Position numbers and translations under genes: made by a program | Notes under the pieces: model-generated | Database searches by the model: none | Seen by the model: the letters and a program-made list of their open reading frames with translations, nothing else | Told to the model about the DNA's origin: nothing | Shown here: positions 1 through 7,876 of the stretch, piece after piece | Position numbering within the stretch: the stretch's first letter is position 1 | Layout: each line of letters starts with the position of its first letter | Assembly (NCBI GenBank): GCA_018714325.1 | Contig: DVNN01000092.1 | Coordinates: forward strand, 1-38,791 | Source: Candidatus Pelethocola excrementipullorum | Lineage (GTDB): Bacteria > Bacillota > Clostridia > Lachnospirales > Lachnospiraceae | Reading direction: 5' to 3' | DNA: 38,791 nt

Positions 1-188
1 TGATTTGGGTGCCAAAAGGTATTTTGCCCCCATGATACCTACGGATTGCTACGCACTTCGCGCTCTCACAATTCTAAAAACATTCGAAATCCGCCCTATT
101 CGGGCTACTTTCTCATGTTTTGCGGGTTCCAAACTCATGCTTTTTCATGCAATCATGAAACGCATGACCTTTTGACCCTGGTATCATA
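1..188 (-). repeat. Dispersed intergenic repeat, copy A
   Basis: Read on the minus strand, this stretch matches the tandem copies at 33049-33287 over most of its length, and its first bases also match a shortened copy at 6483-6540. The unit contains a CATGAAAA-type palindrome, the block AACATGAGAAAGTAGCCCGA and an arm pair GAATTGY/GCAAT, and it ends in GGTATCAT with an ATGATACC counterpart at the other side. No convincing ORF lies in it. It may extend beyond the left edge of the window. It is a REP- or MITE-like element or a structured repeated RNA; which of these cannot be told from the sequence. Confidence 0.8.
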
Positions 189-224
189 ATATTGGAAATA
201 ATTATTAACAGGAGGTAATCAATC

Positions 225-662
225 ATGGAATTAGAAAAATTAAGATCCGATATGGTAGCCGCGATGAAGGCGAAAGATAAGCCAAGAAAAGAGGCTATAT
301 CGACTCTGGTTTCCGCTGTGAAGAAAGTTGCAATAGACGAAGGCTGCAGGGAAGATATTCCGGCAGAACTGGTGGATCGCGTCATCCTAAAAGAGTTGAA
401 GACTGCAAAAGAGCAGATTGAAACCTGTCCTGAATCCCGCGAAGACTTAAGGGCAGAGTATCAGTTTCGTTATGATATCATCGATGAATATGCGCCTCAG
501 CAGATGAGCGCCGAAGAAGTGAAGGCTTATATTCAGGAGAAGTTTGCTGACGTGGTGGCTACCGGTAATAAGGGTATGATCATGAAGAGCGTCATGGCCG
601 ACATGAAGGGAAAAGCAGACGGTAAAGTGATTAATCAGGTTGTTGCAGAACTTTGCAAATAG
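225..662 (+). CDS. GatB/YqeY domain-containing protein
   Basis: A 145-residue protein of the YqeY family, which resembles the C-terminal tRNA-binding domain of GatB, the amidotransferase subunit; the free-standing protein has no settled function. The whole length fits the family: an N-terminal helix pair (MELEKLRSDMVAAMKAKDK, then TLVSAVKK), the central segment ending EYAPQQMSAEEV, and a C-terminal GNKGMIMKSVMADMKGKADGK motif typical of YqeY. Start at 225 is supported by GGAGGT a few bases upstream. The gene is monocistronic, with a strong hairpin terminator after it. In many Firmicutes yqeY follows rpsU; here the upstream neighbour is a repeat element instead. Confidence 0.9.
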   Translation: MELEKLRSDMVAAMKAKDKPRKEAISTLVSAVKKVAIDEGCREDIPAELVDRVILKELKTAKEQIETCPESREDLRAEYQFRYDIIDEYAPQQMSAEEVKAYIQEKFADVVATGNKGMIMKSVMADMKGKADGKVINQVVAELCK

Positions 663-671
663 TATGATTCG

Positions 672-720
672 GGGACTATGATTCAATGTCAATTCAGGTG
701 TTGAATCAATAGTCCCTTTT
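672..720 (+). terminator. Intrinsic terminator after the yqeY-like gene
   Basis: Arms GGGACTATGATTCAA (672-686) and TTGAATCAATAGTCCC (701-716) pair almost perfectly with one extra base, followed by TTTT. It separates the yqeY-like gene from the ABC-F gene. Confidence 0.85.
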
Positions 721-752
721 ATGTATCCCCTGGTAATATTCCCTGTGATAGA

Positions 753-781
753 TTGACGCTCTGCTAAAAATCATTTATGAT
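753..781 (+). promoter_or_regulatory. Sigma-A-type promoter of the ABC-F gene
   Basis: TTGACG (753-758), 17-bp spacer, TATGAT (776-781), about 37 bp before the chosen start codon. Good match to the housekeeping consensus. Confidence 0.6.
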
Positions 782-817
782 ATTATTGTTGTAAAGAATA
801 GGGTAGGAGTGTCTCGA

Positions 818-2635
818 ATGAATATATTAAATATAGAACATGTAAGTAAAGTATTTGGGGATAAGAAGATCTTCGACGATGTTTCCTATGGTATCCATGA
901 AGGCGATAAGATAGGTATCATAGGCATCAACGGAACCGGAAAGACTACGTTGCTGAAGATCATTGCAGGCGTGGAAGAGCCGGATGAAGGGCAGATGATC
1001 AAACAGAATGGCCTGCGTATCTCTTATCTTCCCCAGGATCCCGTGTTCCCCAAGGACGCTACGGTACTTTCCTATGTTGTGGAAGGAAAGAAGCAGGGGG
1101 AATGGAATACCGAAAGTGAAGCGAAGAGTATCTTGAACAGAGTGGGGATCACGGATTATGAATCTAGTCTGGAGTATCTGTCCGGAGGGCAGAAGAAGAG
1201 AGTGGCTCTGGCCAGAGCATTGGTGGAGACCTCAGATGTATTTATCCTGGACGAGCCCACAAACCATCTGGATAATGAGATGGCAACCTGGTTGGAAGAT
1301 TATCTGAACAAATACAAAGGGGTTGTAATCATGGTGACTCATGACCGGTATTTTCTGGACCGGGTTACCAATAAGATCCTGGAAATCAGCCATGGAAAAC
1401 TCTATGGTTATGATGCAAACTATTCAACGTTCCTGGAGTTAAAGGCTGAGCGGGAAGAGATGGAACTCGCATCCGAAAGAAAGCGTCAAAGTGTGCTCCG
1501 CATGGAGCTGGAATGGGCCAAAAGGGGATGCAGGGCCAGAAGTACAAAGCAAAGGGCCAGACTGGAAAGACTGGATGCCTTAAAGAATGGAGCAGCCCCT
1601 TCCAAGGATCAAAGTGTGGAAATGGATTCCATCGATACCAGAATGGGCAAAAAAACGGTGGAACTCCACCATTTAAGCAAAAGTTTTGGAGATAATAAGA
1701 TTATTGATGACTTTAATTATATCGTGCTGAGGAACCAACGACTGGGAATTATCGGGCCCAATGGATGCGGAAAATCCACACTTATGAAGATGATCGCCGG
1801 TTTGATAGAGCCGGATTCCGGAGATATCGAGATTGGAGAGACCATTAAGATCGGATATTTTGCTCAGGAAGAGCCGGATATGGATACCAATCAAAGGGTC
1901 ATTGACTATATCAAAGATATTGCGGAGTATGTTCCCACAAAAGAAGGGAGCATCAGCGCATCACAGATGTTGGAACGTTTCCTCTTTGACTCCGCCATGC
2001 AGTATACACCTATCTCCAAGTTATCTGGCGGAGAAAAGAGAAGGTTGTATTTATTATCCATTTTGGTCCAGGGTGTGAATCTGCTGCTTCTGGATGAGCC
2101 CACCAACAATTTGGATATCCCGACGTTAACGATTCTGGAAGATTATATTAATTCATTTCAGGGCATTATAATAACTGTGTCCCATGACCGGTATTTTCTG
2201 GATAATGTGGTGGACAGAATCTTTGCCTTCGATGGCGATGGGCAACTCCAGCAATATGAGGGCGGATATACCGATTATCTGGAAACAAGGCAGAGAAGAG
2301 AAGCTGACAAAGAGGATAAAGAAGGTTCAGGGAAAAAGAGGGAGCAGGATAAAAAGGCATCTGTTAAGGAGTGGAAACAGAACCGCCCTACAAAACTTAA
2401 GTTTTCTTATAAAGAACAAAAAGAATACGATACCATTGATGATACGATTGCATCTTTAGAGGAAAAAATAGAACTATTAGATCAGAAAATGATGGAAAAT
2501 GCCACGAATTCACTGAAACTTTCCGAACTGACGGACGAAAAGGAGAAAACAGAGGAAGAACTGGATGAAAAGATGGAACGCTGGGTGTATTTGAATGATT
2601 TGGCAGAGAAAATCGAGGCTCAATCCAGTCAATGA
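818..2635 (+). CDS. ABC-F family ATPase, Uup-like
   Basis: A soluble ABC-F protein with two ATP-binding cassettes and no membrane segments; the family acts on ribosomes or, for Uup, in translation/replication-linked processes rather than transport. Seen: Walker A GINGTGKTT near residue 38 and GPNGCGKST near residue 312, signatures LSGGQKKR and LSGGEKRR, Walker B VFILDEPTNHLD and LLLLDEPTNNLD, H-loops THDRYF and SHDRYF. After the second cassette, roughly residues 490-605 are Lys/Glu-rich with a coiled coil, as in the Uup C-terminal domain. ATG at 818 is preferred to GTG at 809 because TAGGAG sits about 8 bases before it. The region between cassettes is the usual basic linker; there is no long antibiotic-resistance-type loop, so a housekeeping role is more likely than resistance. 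Confidence 0.9.
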   Translation: MNILNIEHVSKVFGDKKIFDDVSYGIHEGDKIGIIGINGTGKTTLLKIIAGVEEPDEGQMIKQNGLRISYLPQDPVFPKDATVLSYVVEGKKQGEWNTESEAKSILNRVGITDYESSLEYLSGGQKKRVALARALVETSDVFILDEPTNHLDNEMATWLEDYLNKYKGVVIMVTHDRYFLDRVTNKILEISHGKLYGYDANYSTFLELKAEREEMELASERKRQSVLRMELEWAKRGCRARSTKQRARLERLDALKNGAAPSKDQSVEMDSIDTRMGKKTVELHHLSKSFGDNKIIDDFNYIVLRNQRLGIIGPNGCGKSTLMKMIAGLIEPDSGDIEIGETIKIGYFAQEEPDMDTNQRVIDYIKDIAEYVPTKEGSISASQMLERFLFDSAMQYTPISKLSGGEKRRLYLLSILVQGVNLLLLDEPTNNLDIPTLTILEDYINSFQGIIITVSHDRYFLDNVVDRIFAFDGDGQLQQYEGGYTDYLETRQRREADKEDKEGSGKKREQDKKASVKEWKQNRPTKLKFSYKEQKEYDTIDDTIASLEEKIELLDQKMMENATNSLKLSELTDEKEKTEEELDEKMERWVYLNDLAEKIEAQSSQ

Positions 2636-2684
2636 TCCGATGTTGCTTTTCAATGTTTTTTTCGTGATACAAAGGTTTGAAACA

Positions 2685-2713
2685 TGGACAATTTGCCTTA
2701 AGGGTGTTATAAT
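2685..2713 (+). promoter_or_regulatory. Promoter of nifJ
   Basis: TGGACA (2685-2690), 17-bp spacer, TATAAT (2708-2713). The predicted transcript carries a leader of about 160 nt before the nifJ start codon. Confidence 0.75.
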
Positions 2714-2743
2714 TTTATCATATGTTTATGTTGGCCCTACAAA

Positions 2744-2833
2744 GCCGGCATCTAACCGGCAGAGATAAATTAACATATTTCACATCTGCCCGCACGGGAA
2801 ACATACTTCCGTGTGACGGCTTAACTAAAAGCC
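2744..2833 (+). other. Structured 5' leader of nifJ mRNA
   Basis: Three short hairpins follow one another: GCCGG/CCGGC (2744-2748 with 2756-2760), CACGG/CCGTG (2793-2797 with 2809-2813) and GGCTT/AAGCC (2818-2822 with 2829-2833). None is followed by a U tract, so they are not terminators. They may stabilise a highly expressed mRNA; I do not recognise a known riboswitch. Confidence 0.4.
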
Positions 2834-2877
2834 ATATTTGACTATATTGTTGTATTTTTATAAGGAGGAAGAACATA

Positions 2878-5800
2878 ATGGCAAGAAAGATGAAAACCAT
2901 GGATGGTAATCATGCTGCAGCTCATGCGTCATATGCGTATTCAGATGTAGCAGCTATTTACCCGATTACCCCATCATCTGTTATGGCGGAAGCAACAGAC
3001 GAATGGGCAACCCAGGGGAGAAAGAACATTTTCGGACAGGAAGTCCGTGTAACAGAGATGCAGTCTGAGGCAGGCGCAGCAGGTGCAGTACACGGTGCCT
3101 TGTCAGCAGGTGCTCTTACAACAACTTATACCGCTTCTCAGGGTCTGCTTCTGATGATTCCTAACCTGTACAAAATTGCCGGTGAGCAGTTACCAGGCGT
3201 AATCAACGTATCAGCTCGTGCATTGGCAAGCCATGCACTGTCAATCTTTGGAGACCATTCCGACGTATATGCATGTCGTCAGACTGGTTGTGCGATGCTT
3301 TGCGAATCCAGTGTACAGGAGGTTATGGACTTAACACCAGTTGCACACTGTGCAGCTATCAAGGGTAAAGTACCATTTATCAACTTCTTTGACGGATTCC
3401 GTACTTCTCACGAACTTCAGAAGATCGAGACATGGGATTACGAAGATCTGAAAGATATGGTGGATATGGACGCTATCAGCGCATTCAGACATAACGCTCT
3501 GAATCCAAGCCATCCGAACCAGAGAGGTTCCGCTCAGAACCCGGATATCTTCTTCCAGGCAAGAGAAGCATGTAATACTTCTTACGAAGCACTTCCAGCT
3601 TTAGTACAGGACTACATGGATCAAGTAAATGAAAAAATTGGAACTAACTATAAATTATTCAACTATTACGGTGCAGCAGACGCAGAGCACGTAATCATCG
3701 CTATGGGATCTGTATGTGAAACCATCGACGAGACCATCGATTACCTGATGGCAGCCGGCAAGAAGGTTGGTGTGATTAAGGTTCGTCTGTACAGACCATT
3801 CAGCGTATCCGCTTTTGTAGAAGCTATTCCGGAATCTGTAAAACAGATCTCTGTTCTGGACAGAACAAAAGAGCCAGGTGCCATCGGCGAGCCTCTGTAT
3901 CTGGACGTTGTAGCAGCTCTTAAGGGAACCAAATTCGCAAATCTTCCTGTATTCACAGGTCGTTACGGTTTAGGTTCTAAAGACACAACACCGGCACAGA
4001 TCGTTTCTGTATATGAGAACACAACAAAAGAGAAATTCACAATCGGTATTGTGGATGATGTTACTAATCTTTCACTGGATACAAAAGAAGGACTTGTTAC
4101 TACACCAGCAGGAACTATCAACTGCAAGTTCTGGGGTCTGGGTGCAGATGGTACTGTAGGTGCCAATAAGAACTCCATCAAGATCATCGGTGATAACACA
4201 GATATGTACGCTCAGGCTTACTTTGACTATGATTCAAAGAAATCCGGCGGTGTTACCATGTCTCACCTGCGTTTTGGTAAGGAGCCGATCAAATCCACTT
4301 ACCTGATCCGCAAAGCTAACTTTGTAGCTTGCCACAATCCTTCTTATGTGGACAAATACAACATGGTTCAGGAACTGGTTGACGGAGGAACTTTCCTTCT
4401 GAACTGTCCATGGGATATGGAAGGTCTTGAGAAACATCTTCCAGGCCAGGTCAAAGCATTTATTGCAAACCATAATATTAAATTCTACGTGATTGATGGT
4501 GTTAAGATCGGTATTGAAACCGGCATGGGACCAACACGTATCAATACAATCCTGCAGTCAGCATTCTTTAAACTGGCTAACATTATTCCGGAAGAGAAAG
4601 CGATTGAGCTGATGAAAGCAGCAGCAAAAGCTACTTACGGACGTAAAGGTGATGATATCGTTCAGAAGAACTGGGCAGCTATTGATGAAGGTGCTAAACA
4701 GGCAGTTGAAATCAAAGTTCCGGAAAGCTGGAAGAATGCAGCTGACGAAGGTCTTCATATGACTCATGCTGAGAGCGGCAGAAAAGATGTTGTGGACTTC
4801 GTTAATAACATCCAGAGCAAAGTAAGTGCTCAGCAGGGTAATGACTTACCTGTATCCGCATTCATGGATTATGTGGATGGTTCCACACCATCTGGATCTT
4901 CTGCATATGAGAAGCGTGGTATCGCGGTAAATATTCCGGTATGGCAGCCAGAAAACTGTATTCAGTGTAACAGATGTGCCTATGTATGTCCTCACGCTGT
5001 AATCCGTCCATTCGCCATGACAGAAGCAGAGGCAGCAGCAGCTCCGGAAGGAATGACTACCTTACCTCTGACAGGAATGAAAGATTACCAGTTCACAATC
5101 GCTGTATCTGCTCTTGACTGTACAGGATGTGGATCATGTGCTAATGTCTGCCCAGGTAAGAAGGGTGCAAAAGCGCTTGTTATGGAAAACATGGAAGCTA
5201 ATGTTGAGACAAAGAAAAACTTTGAATATGCAGTTGAACTTCCAATCAAAGAAGATGTTGTTGAGAAATTCAAAGCAAATACCGTTAAGGGAAGTCAGTT
5301 CAAACAGCCTCTGCTCGAGTTCTCCGGAGCATGTGCAGGATGTGGTGAAACACCTTATGCAAAACTGATTACTCAGTTGTTCGGTGATAGAATGTACATT
5401 GCTAACGCAACAGGATGTACTTCCATCTGGGGTAACTCCTCACCATCCACACCTTACACTGTAAACCCACAGGGAAATGGTCCTGCATGGTCCAACTCTC
5501 TGTTCGAGGATAATGCAGAGTTCGGTTACGGTATGTTACTGGCTCAGAAAGCAATCAGAGGCGGATTGAAAGAAAAAGTTGAATCTGTTCTGAACAGTGC
5601 TGAAGCTTCTGAAGACGCTAAGAATGCATGTAAAGAATATTTGGATACTTTCGAAATCGGTGCTGTTAATGGCGATGCTACGAACAAACTGGTTTCTGCT
5701 CTGGAAGGATGCGACTGCGAAGTATGCAAAGACATCGTTTCCAATAAAGACTTCCTCGCTAAGAAATCCCAGTGGATCTTCGGTGGTGACGGATGGGCTT

Positions 5801-6423
5801 ATGATATCGGATTCGGCGGCGTTGACCACGTTCTCGCAAGCGGACAGGATGTTAACATCATGGTATTCGATACAGAAGTATACTCCAATACCGGCGGACA
5901 GTCTTCAAAGGCTACTCCTACAGGAGCTGTTGCACAGTTTGCTGCAGGCGGTAAGGATGTTAAGAAGAAAGACCTTGCAAGCATCGCTATGAGCTATGGC
6001 TATGTATATGTTGCTCAGATCGCAATGGGAGCTGATTTCAATCAGACCGTAAAAGCAATCGCAGAGGCAGAGGCATATCCGGGACCATCACTGATCATCG
6101 CTTATGCTCCATGTATCAATCATGGTATTAAGATGGGAATGAGCAAGGCTCAGACAGAAGAAGAATTGGCTGTTAAGTCAGGATACTGGCATAACTTCCG
6201 CTTTAACCCAACTCTGAAAGAGGAGGGAAAAGCTGCATTCATTCTGGACAGCAAGGCTCCGACAGAGAGCTACCAGGACTTCCTGGAAGGAGAGGTACGT
6301 TACAACTCACTGAAACGTGCAAATCCTGAAAAGGCTGCAAGACTCTTTGCAAAAGCTGAGGAAGATGCAAAAGAGAGATATGAATATCTGAAGAAATTGG
6401 TTACACTCTACGGAGAAGACTAA
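2878..6423 (+). CDS. nifJ: Pyruvate:ferredoxin (flavodoxin) oxidoreductase
   Basis: Oxidatively decarboxylates pyruvate with CoA to acetyl-CoA and CO2, passing electrons to ferredoxin; the central step of anaerobic pyruvate fermentation, in the cytoplasm. At 1181 residues it is a full single-chain homodimeric-type PFOR with all domains in order: N-terminal pyrimidine-binding domain with YPITPSSVMAE (near residue 28), the transketolase-C-like and EKR regions, a two-cluster ferredoxin domain with CIQCNRCAYVCP (near 694) and CTGCGSCANVCP (near 748), the proximal cluster motif CAGCGETPY, and the TPP site GGDGWAYDIGFGG (near 970) with EVYSNTGGQSSK. AAGGAGGA precedes the start. Codon use is noticeably biased compared with neighbours, as expected for a very highly expressed gene. 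Monocistronic, between its own promoter and a strong terminator. Confidence 0.97.
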   Translation: MARKMKTMDGNHAAAHASYAYSDVAAIYPITPSSVMAEATDEWATQGRKNIFGQEVRVTEMQSEAGAAGAVHGALSAGALTTTYTASQGLLLMIPNLYKIAGEQLPGVINVSARALASHALSIFGDHSDVYACRQTGCAMLCESSVQEVMDLTPVAHCAAIKGKVPFINFFDGFRTSHELQKIETWDYEDLKDMVDMDAISAFRHNALNPSHPNQRGSAQNPDIFFQAREACNTSYEALPALVQDYMDQVNEKIGTNYKLFNYYGAADAEHVIIAMGSVCETIDETIDYLMAAGKKVGVIKVRLYRPFSVSAFVEAIPESVKQISVLDRTKEPGAIGEPLYLDVVAALKGTKFANLPVFTGRYGLGSKDTTPAQIVSVYENTTKEKFTIGIVDDVTNLSLDTKEGLVTTPAGTINCKFWGLGADGTVGANKNSIKIIGDNTDMYAQAYFDYDSKKSGGVTMSHLRFGKEPIKSTYLIRKANFVACHNPSYVDKYNMVQELVDGGTFLLNCPWDMEGLEKHLPGQVKAFIANHNIKFYVIDGVKIGIETGMGPTRINTILQSAFFKLANIIPEEKAIELMKAAAKATYGRKGDDIVQKNWAAIDEGAKQAVEIKVPESWKNAADEGLHMTHAESGRKDVVDFVNNIQSKVSAQQGNDLPVSAFMDYVDGSTPSGSSAYEKRGIAVNIPVWQPENCIQCNRCAYVCPHAVIRPFAMTEAEAAAAPEGMTTLPLTGMKDYQFTIAVSALDCTGCGSCANVCPGKKGAKALVMENMEANVETKKNFEYAVELPIKEDVVEKFKANTVKGSQFKQPLLEFSGACAGCGETPYAKLITQLFGDRMYIANATGCTSIWGNSSPSTPYTVNPQGNGPAWSNSLFEDNAEFGYGMLLAQKAIRGGLKEKVESVLNSAEASEDAKNACKEYLDTFEIGAVNGDATNKLVSALEGCDCEVCKDIVSNKDFLAKKSQWIFGGDGWAYDIGFGGVDHVLASGQDVNIMVFDTEVYSNTGGQSSKATPTGAVAQFAAGGKDVKKKDLASIAMSYGYVYVAQIAMGADFNQTVKAIAEAEAYPGPSLIIAYAPCINHGIKMGMSKAQTEEELAVKSGYWHNFRFNPTLKEEGKAAFILDSKAPTESYQDFLEGEVRYNSLKRANPEKAARLFAKAEEDAKERYEYLKKLVTLYGED

Positions 6424-6433
6424 TTAAATCATG

Positions 6434-6464
6434 AAATAAGCCTGCCATTTGGCAGGCTTATTTT
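6434..6464 (+). terminator. Intrinsic terminator of nifJ
   Basis: Arms AAATAAGCCTGCC (6434-6446) and GGCAGGCTTATTT (6451-6463) form a 13-bp perfect stem with an ATTT loop and a run of T. It starts 11 bp after the stop codon. Confidence 0.93.
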
Positions 6465-6482
6465 AAATTATAAGATACTGTT

Positions 6483-6540
6483 GGGATCAAAAGGTATTTT
6501 GCCCCATGATACCTGCGGATTGCTACGCACTCCTAAAAAG
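6483..6540 (-). repeat. Dispersed intergenic repeat, copy D (shortened)
   Basis: Matches bases 7-85 of copy A (GGTATTTTGCCCC, ATGATACC, GGATTGCTACGCACT) and then skips about 20 bases of copy A before resuming at CTAAAAA. It is a truncated, internally deleted relic between the nifJ terminator and the gntR promoter. Confidence 0.7.
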
Positions 6541-6547
6541 ACTCGGG

Positions 6548-6587
6548 TGTCAAGGGGATGTTGCAAAATAGCAACATCCCCTTGACA
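6548..6587. repeat. Perfect 17-bp inverted repeat overlapping the gntR promoter
   Basis: TGTCAAGGGGATGTTGC (6548-6564) and its exact complement (6571-6587) flank the loop AAAATA. No U tract follows on either strand, so it is not an ordinary terminator. The last six bases of the right arm are the TTGACA -35 box of the gntR promoter. Confidence 0.85.
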
Positions 6588-6610
6588 AAATCAATGAGGT
6601 AGTTAATAAT
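6582..6610 (+). promoter_or_regulatory. Promoter of the gntR-family gene
   Basis: TTGACA (6582-6587), 17-bp spacer, AATAAT (6605-6610). A second TATAAT at 6630-6635 has no good -35 partner. The transcript would start near 6617, just before the candidate operator at 6621. Confidence 0.6.
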
Positions 6611-6620
6611 GAGCTAAGTG

Positions 6621-6640
6621 GTTGTAACATATAATACAAC
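6621..6640. promoter_or_regulatory. Candidate GntR operator at its own promoter
   Basis: GTTGTA and TACAAC half-sites separated by 8 bp. The same half-sites, separated by 1 bp, occur at the livK promoter. FadR-type GntR proteins are known to bind TNGT...ACNA palindromes. The position just after the predicted start of transcription fits autorepression; the wider spacing makes this site weaker evidence than the livK one. Confidence 0.45.
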
Positions 6641-6665
6641 GTACAGGTTGAGAGGATGAAGGATT

Positions 6666-7349
6666 ATGGACATTAAGCCGATTAAACGTGTAAAAGTAGG
6701 TGAACAGGTATTTCAGCAATTAAAGGAGATCTTGATAACTGGAGAATGGCGTCCTGGTGATAAAGTACCATCGGAGAATGAGCTGGCAGAACAGTTTGAT
6801 GTAAGCAGAATCACCGTGAGACAGGCCCTGCAGCGTTTAGGTGCCCTCGGTCTTATAGAGACCAGGCGTGGGGAAGGTTCCTTTGTAAAGGAGCTCAACG
6901 TAGGCAATAGTATGAATGCGCTCATACCTACCATTTATCTTGGCAAGAATACGGAATTGGATATTATCGAATTTCGTGCAATAATAGAAACCGAATGTGC
7001 AGGCTTAGCTGCAGAGCGGGCGGATGAGAAAGATATCGAAGAACTGCAGGCGATTTGGGATCGTATGAATGAGTGTAAAATCCGTTTAGATTCGAAAGGA
7101 TTTGGAGAGGCTGACTTGGACTTTCATTTCAAGGTAGCAGAAATCACTAAGAATCCACTGATTATAAAAACCAATCAGATCTTACGGGATGTCCTGGAAC
7201 ACGCAATGAGAACAACTATTGGTAAAATGGGATATGAAGGTGGACTGTACTATCACAAGAAACTTATTGAAGAGATAACGGCTCATGATGCTAAAGCTGC
7301 ATCTAAAACCATGCGGGAGCATATCAGCAAAAATCAATTATATACTTAA
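6666..7349 (+). CDS. FadR-type (FCD) GntR family transcriptional regulator
   Basis: A 227-residue regulator with an N-terminal winged helix-turn-helix (about residues 10-75; PGDKVPSENELAEQFDVSR, then TVRQALQRLGALGLI and the wing RRGEGSFV) and a C-terminal all-helical FCD domain (about 95-220). FCD domains usually bind organic acids or related metabolites, often through a metal held by Asp/His residues; the segment ADLDFHFKVAEITKNP is the typical D...H part of such a site. It stands immediately upstream of the livKHMGF-adh operon in the same direction but has its own promoter and terminator. Matching palindromes at its own and the livK promoter suggest it represses both. The effector is unknown. 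Confidence 0.92.
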   Translation: MDIKPIKRVKVGEQVFQQLKEILITGEWRPGDKVPSENELAEQFDVSRITVRQALQRLGALGLIETRRGEGSFVKELNVGNSMNALIPTIYLGKNTELDIIEFRAIIETECAGLAAERADEKDIEELQAIWDRMNECKIRLDSKGFGEADLDFHFKVAEITKNPLIIKTNQILRDVLEHAMRTTIGKMGYEGGLYYHKKLIEEITAHDAKAASKTMREHISKNQLYT

Positions 7350-7360
7350 ATATTGGTAAT

Positions 7361-7393
7361 GAAAAAGAGGAAGGAATCAACCTTCCTTTTTTT
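7361..7393 (+). terminator. Intrinsic terminator of the gntR-family gene
   Basis: AGGAAGG (7368-7374) pairs with CCTTCCT (7381-7387), loop AATCAA, with A-rich and T-rich flanks that extend the stem and end in seven T. Confidence 0.85.
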
Positions 7394-7486
7394 GTACACT
7401 ATTTGAAAACATGGCATAAATGTCAACAAAAAATGTCAACAAATATGTGATATACTTACAAAAATGTATAAAATAGCCAAATTACA

Positions 7487-7514
7487 TTGACAATATGTAA
7501 AAATAATATATAAT
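7487..7514 (+). promoter_or_regulatory. Upstream livK promoter (P1)
   Basis: TTGACA (7487-7492), 16-bp spacer, TATAAT (7509-7514): both hexamers match consensus. Transcription from here would give a leader of about 355 nt through the long hairpin. Confidence 0.6.
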
Positions 7515-7583
7515 ACGAACTATAATAAATGTCGACAATTTATGAAGGAATGTAAAATGTGTATAAAAGTATCGATGTAGCAA

Positions 7584-7639
7584 AACAATCTTCTTCTTTC
7601 GGCTAGGCAAACAAACGAAGGAATGTAAGAAGAATTGTT
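7584..7639 (+). other. Long RNA hairpin in the livK leader
   Basis: AACAATCTTCTT then CTTTCG on the left pair with CGAAGG then AAGAAGAATTGTT on the right, giving about 18 pairs with a small bulge and internal loop. There is no U tract directly after it, so it is more likely a regulatory or stabilising structure than a terminator. Confidence 0.5.
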
Positions 7640-7729
7640 AAAAATTAACAATAATAAAAAGATATAAAGCAATTAATTCATGTGAAAACGTACAGAATTA
7701 ACAAAAAAATTCAAGATGTATTAAACATA

Positions 7730-7758
7730 TTGACATTTTAGTGCGGCCAAGCTATTAT
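7730..7758 (+). promoter_or_regulatory. Downstream livK promoter (P2)
   Basis: TTGACA (7730-7735), 17-bp spacer, TATTAT (7753-7758). Its predicted start near 7765 falls immediately before the GTTGTAATACAAC palindrome, the classic position for repression. Confidence 0.75.
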
Positions 7759-7766
7759 TATGAATA

Positions 7767-7781
7767 AGTTGTAATACAACT
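7767..7781. promoter_or_regulatory. Candidate GntR operator at livK P2
   Basis: AGTTGTAATACAACT is a perfect 15-bp palindrome whose core fits the TNGTNNNACNA pattern of FadR-family operators. It shares both half-sites with the site at 6621-6640. Confidence 0.65.
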
Positions 7782-7876
7782 GACAACAATCAACTCCTGG
7801 CAACCCGTAGGAAAGATGGCCAGGGAAGATTCATATGAAGAAGGTACATATGAAAACCTAATTGGGAGGAATGCAA

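Larger units (their letters stand above)
7394..7876 (+). other. Long regulatory region upstream of livK (gene-poor, about 480 bp)
   Basis: AT-rich interval with no convincing gene. It holds two consensus-like promoters, direct repeats of AATGTCAACAAA (near 7419-7442), two copies of GAAGGAATGTAA (7544-7555 and 7618-7629), a long hairpin (7584-7639), a small hairpin GTTAA/TTAAC, the operator palindrome at 7767, and a CCTGGC/GCCAGG stem in the final leader (about 7796-7824). A 12-codon reading frame at 7542-7580 lies just before the long hairpin but has no clear ribosome binding site. Confidence 0.6.

Noticed and set aside
113-385. Minus-strand open frame of 90 codons
   Set aside because: It spans the repeat element and the antisense strand of the yqeY-like gene, has no ribosome binding site and shows no family pattern.
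6548-6587. Perfect palindrome as a terminator of nifJ
   Set aside because: nifJ already has a strong terminator at 6434-6464, and this hairpin has no T run on either strand.
7542-7580. 12-codon frame in the livK leader as a gene
   Set aside because: No clear ribosome binding site and too short to support on its own; kept only as a note in the leader finding.
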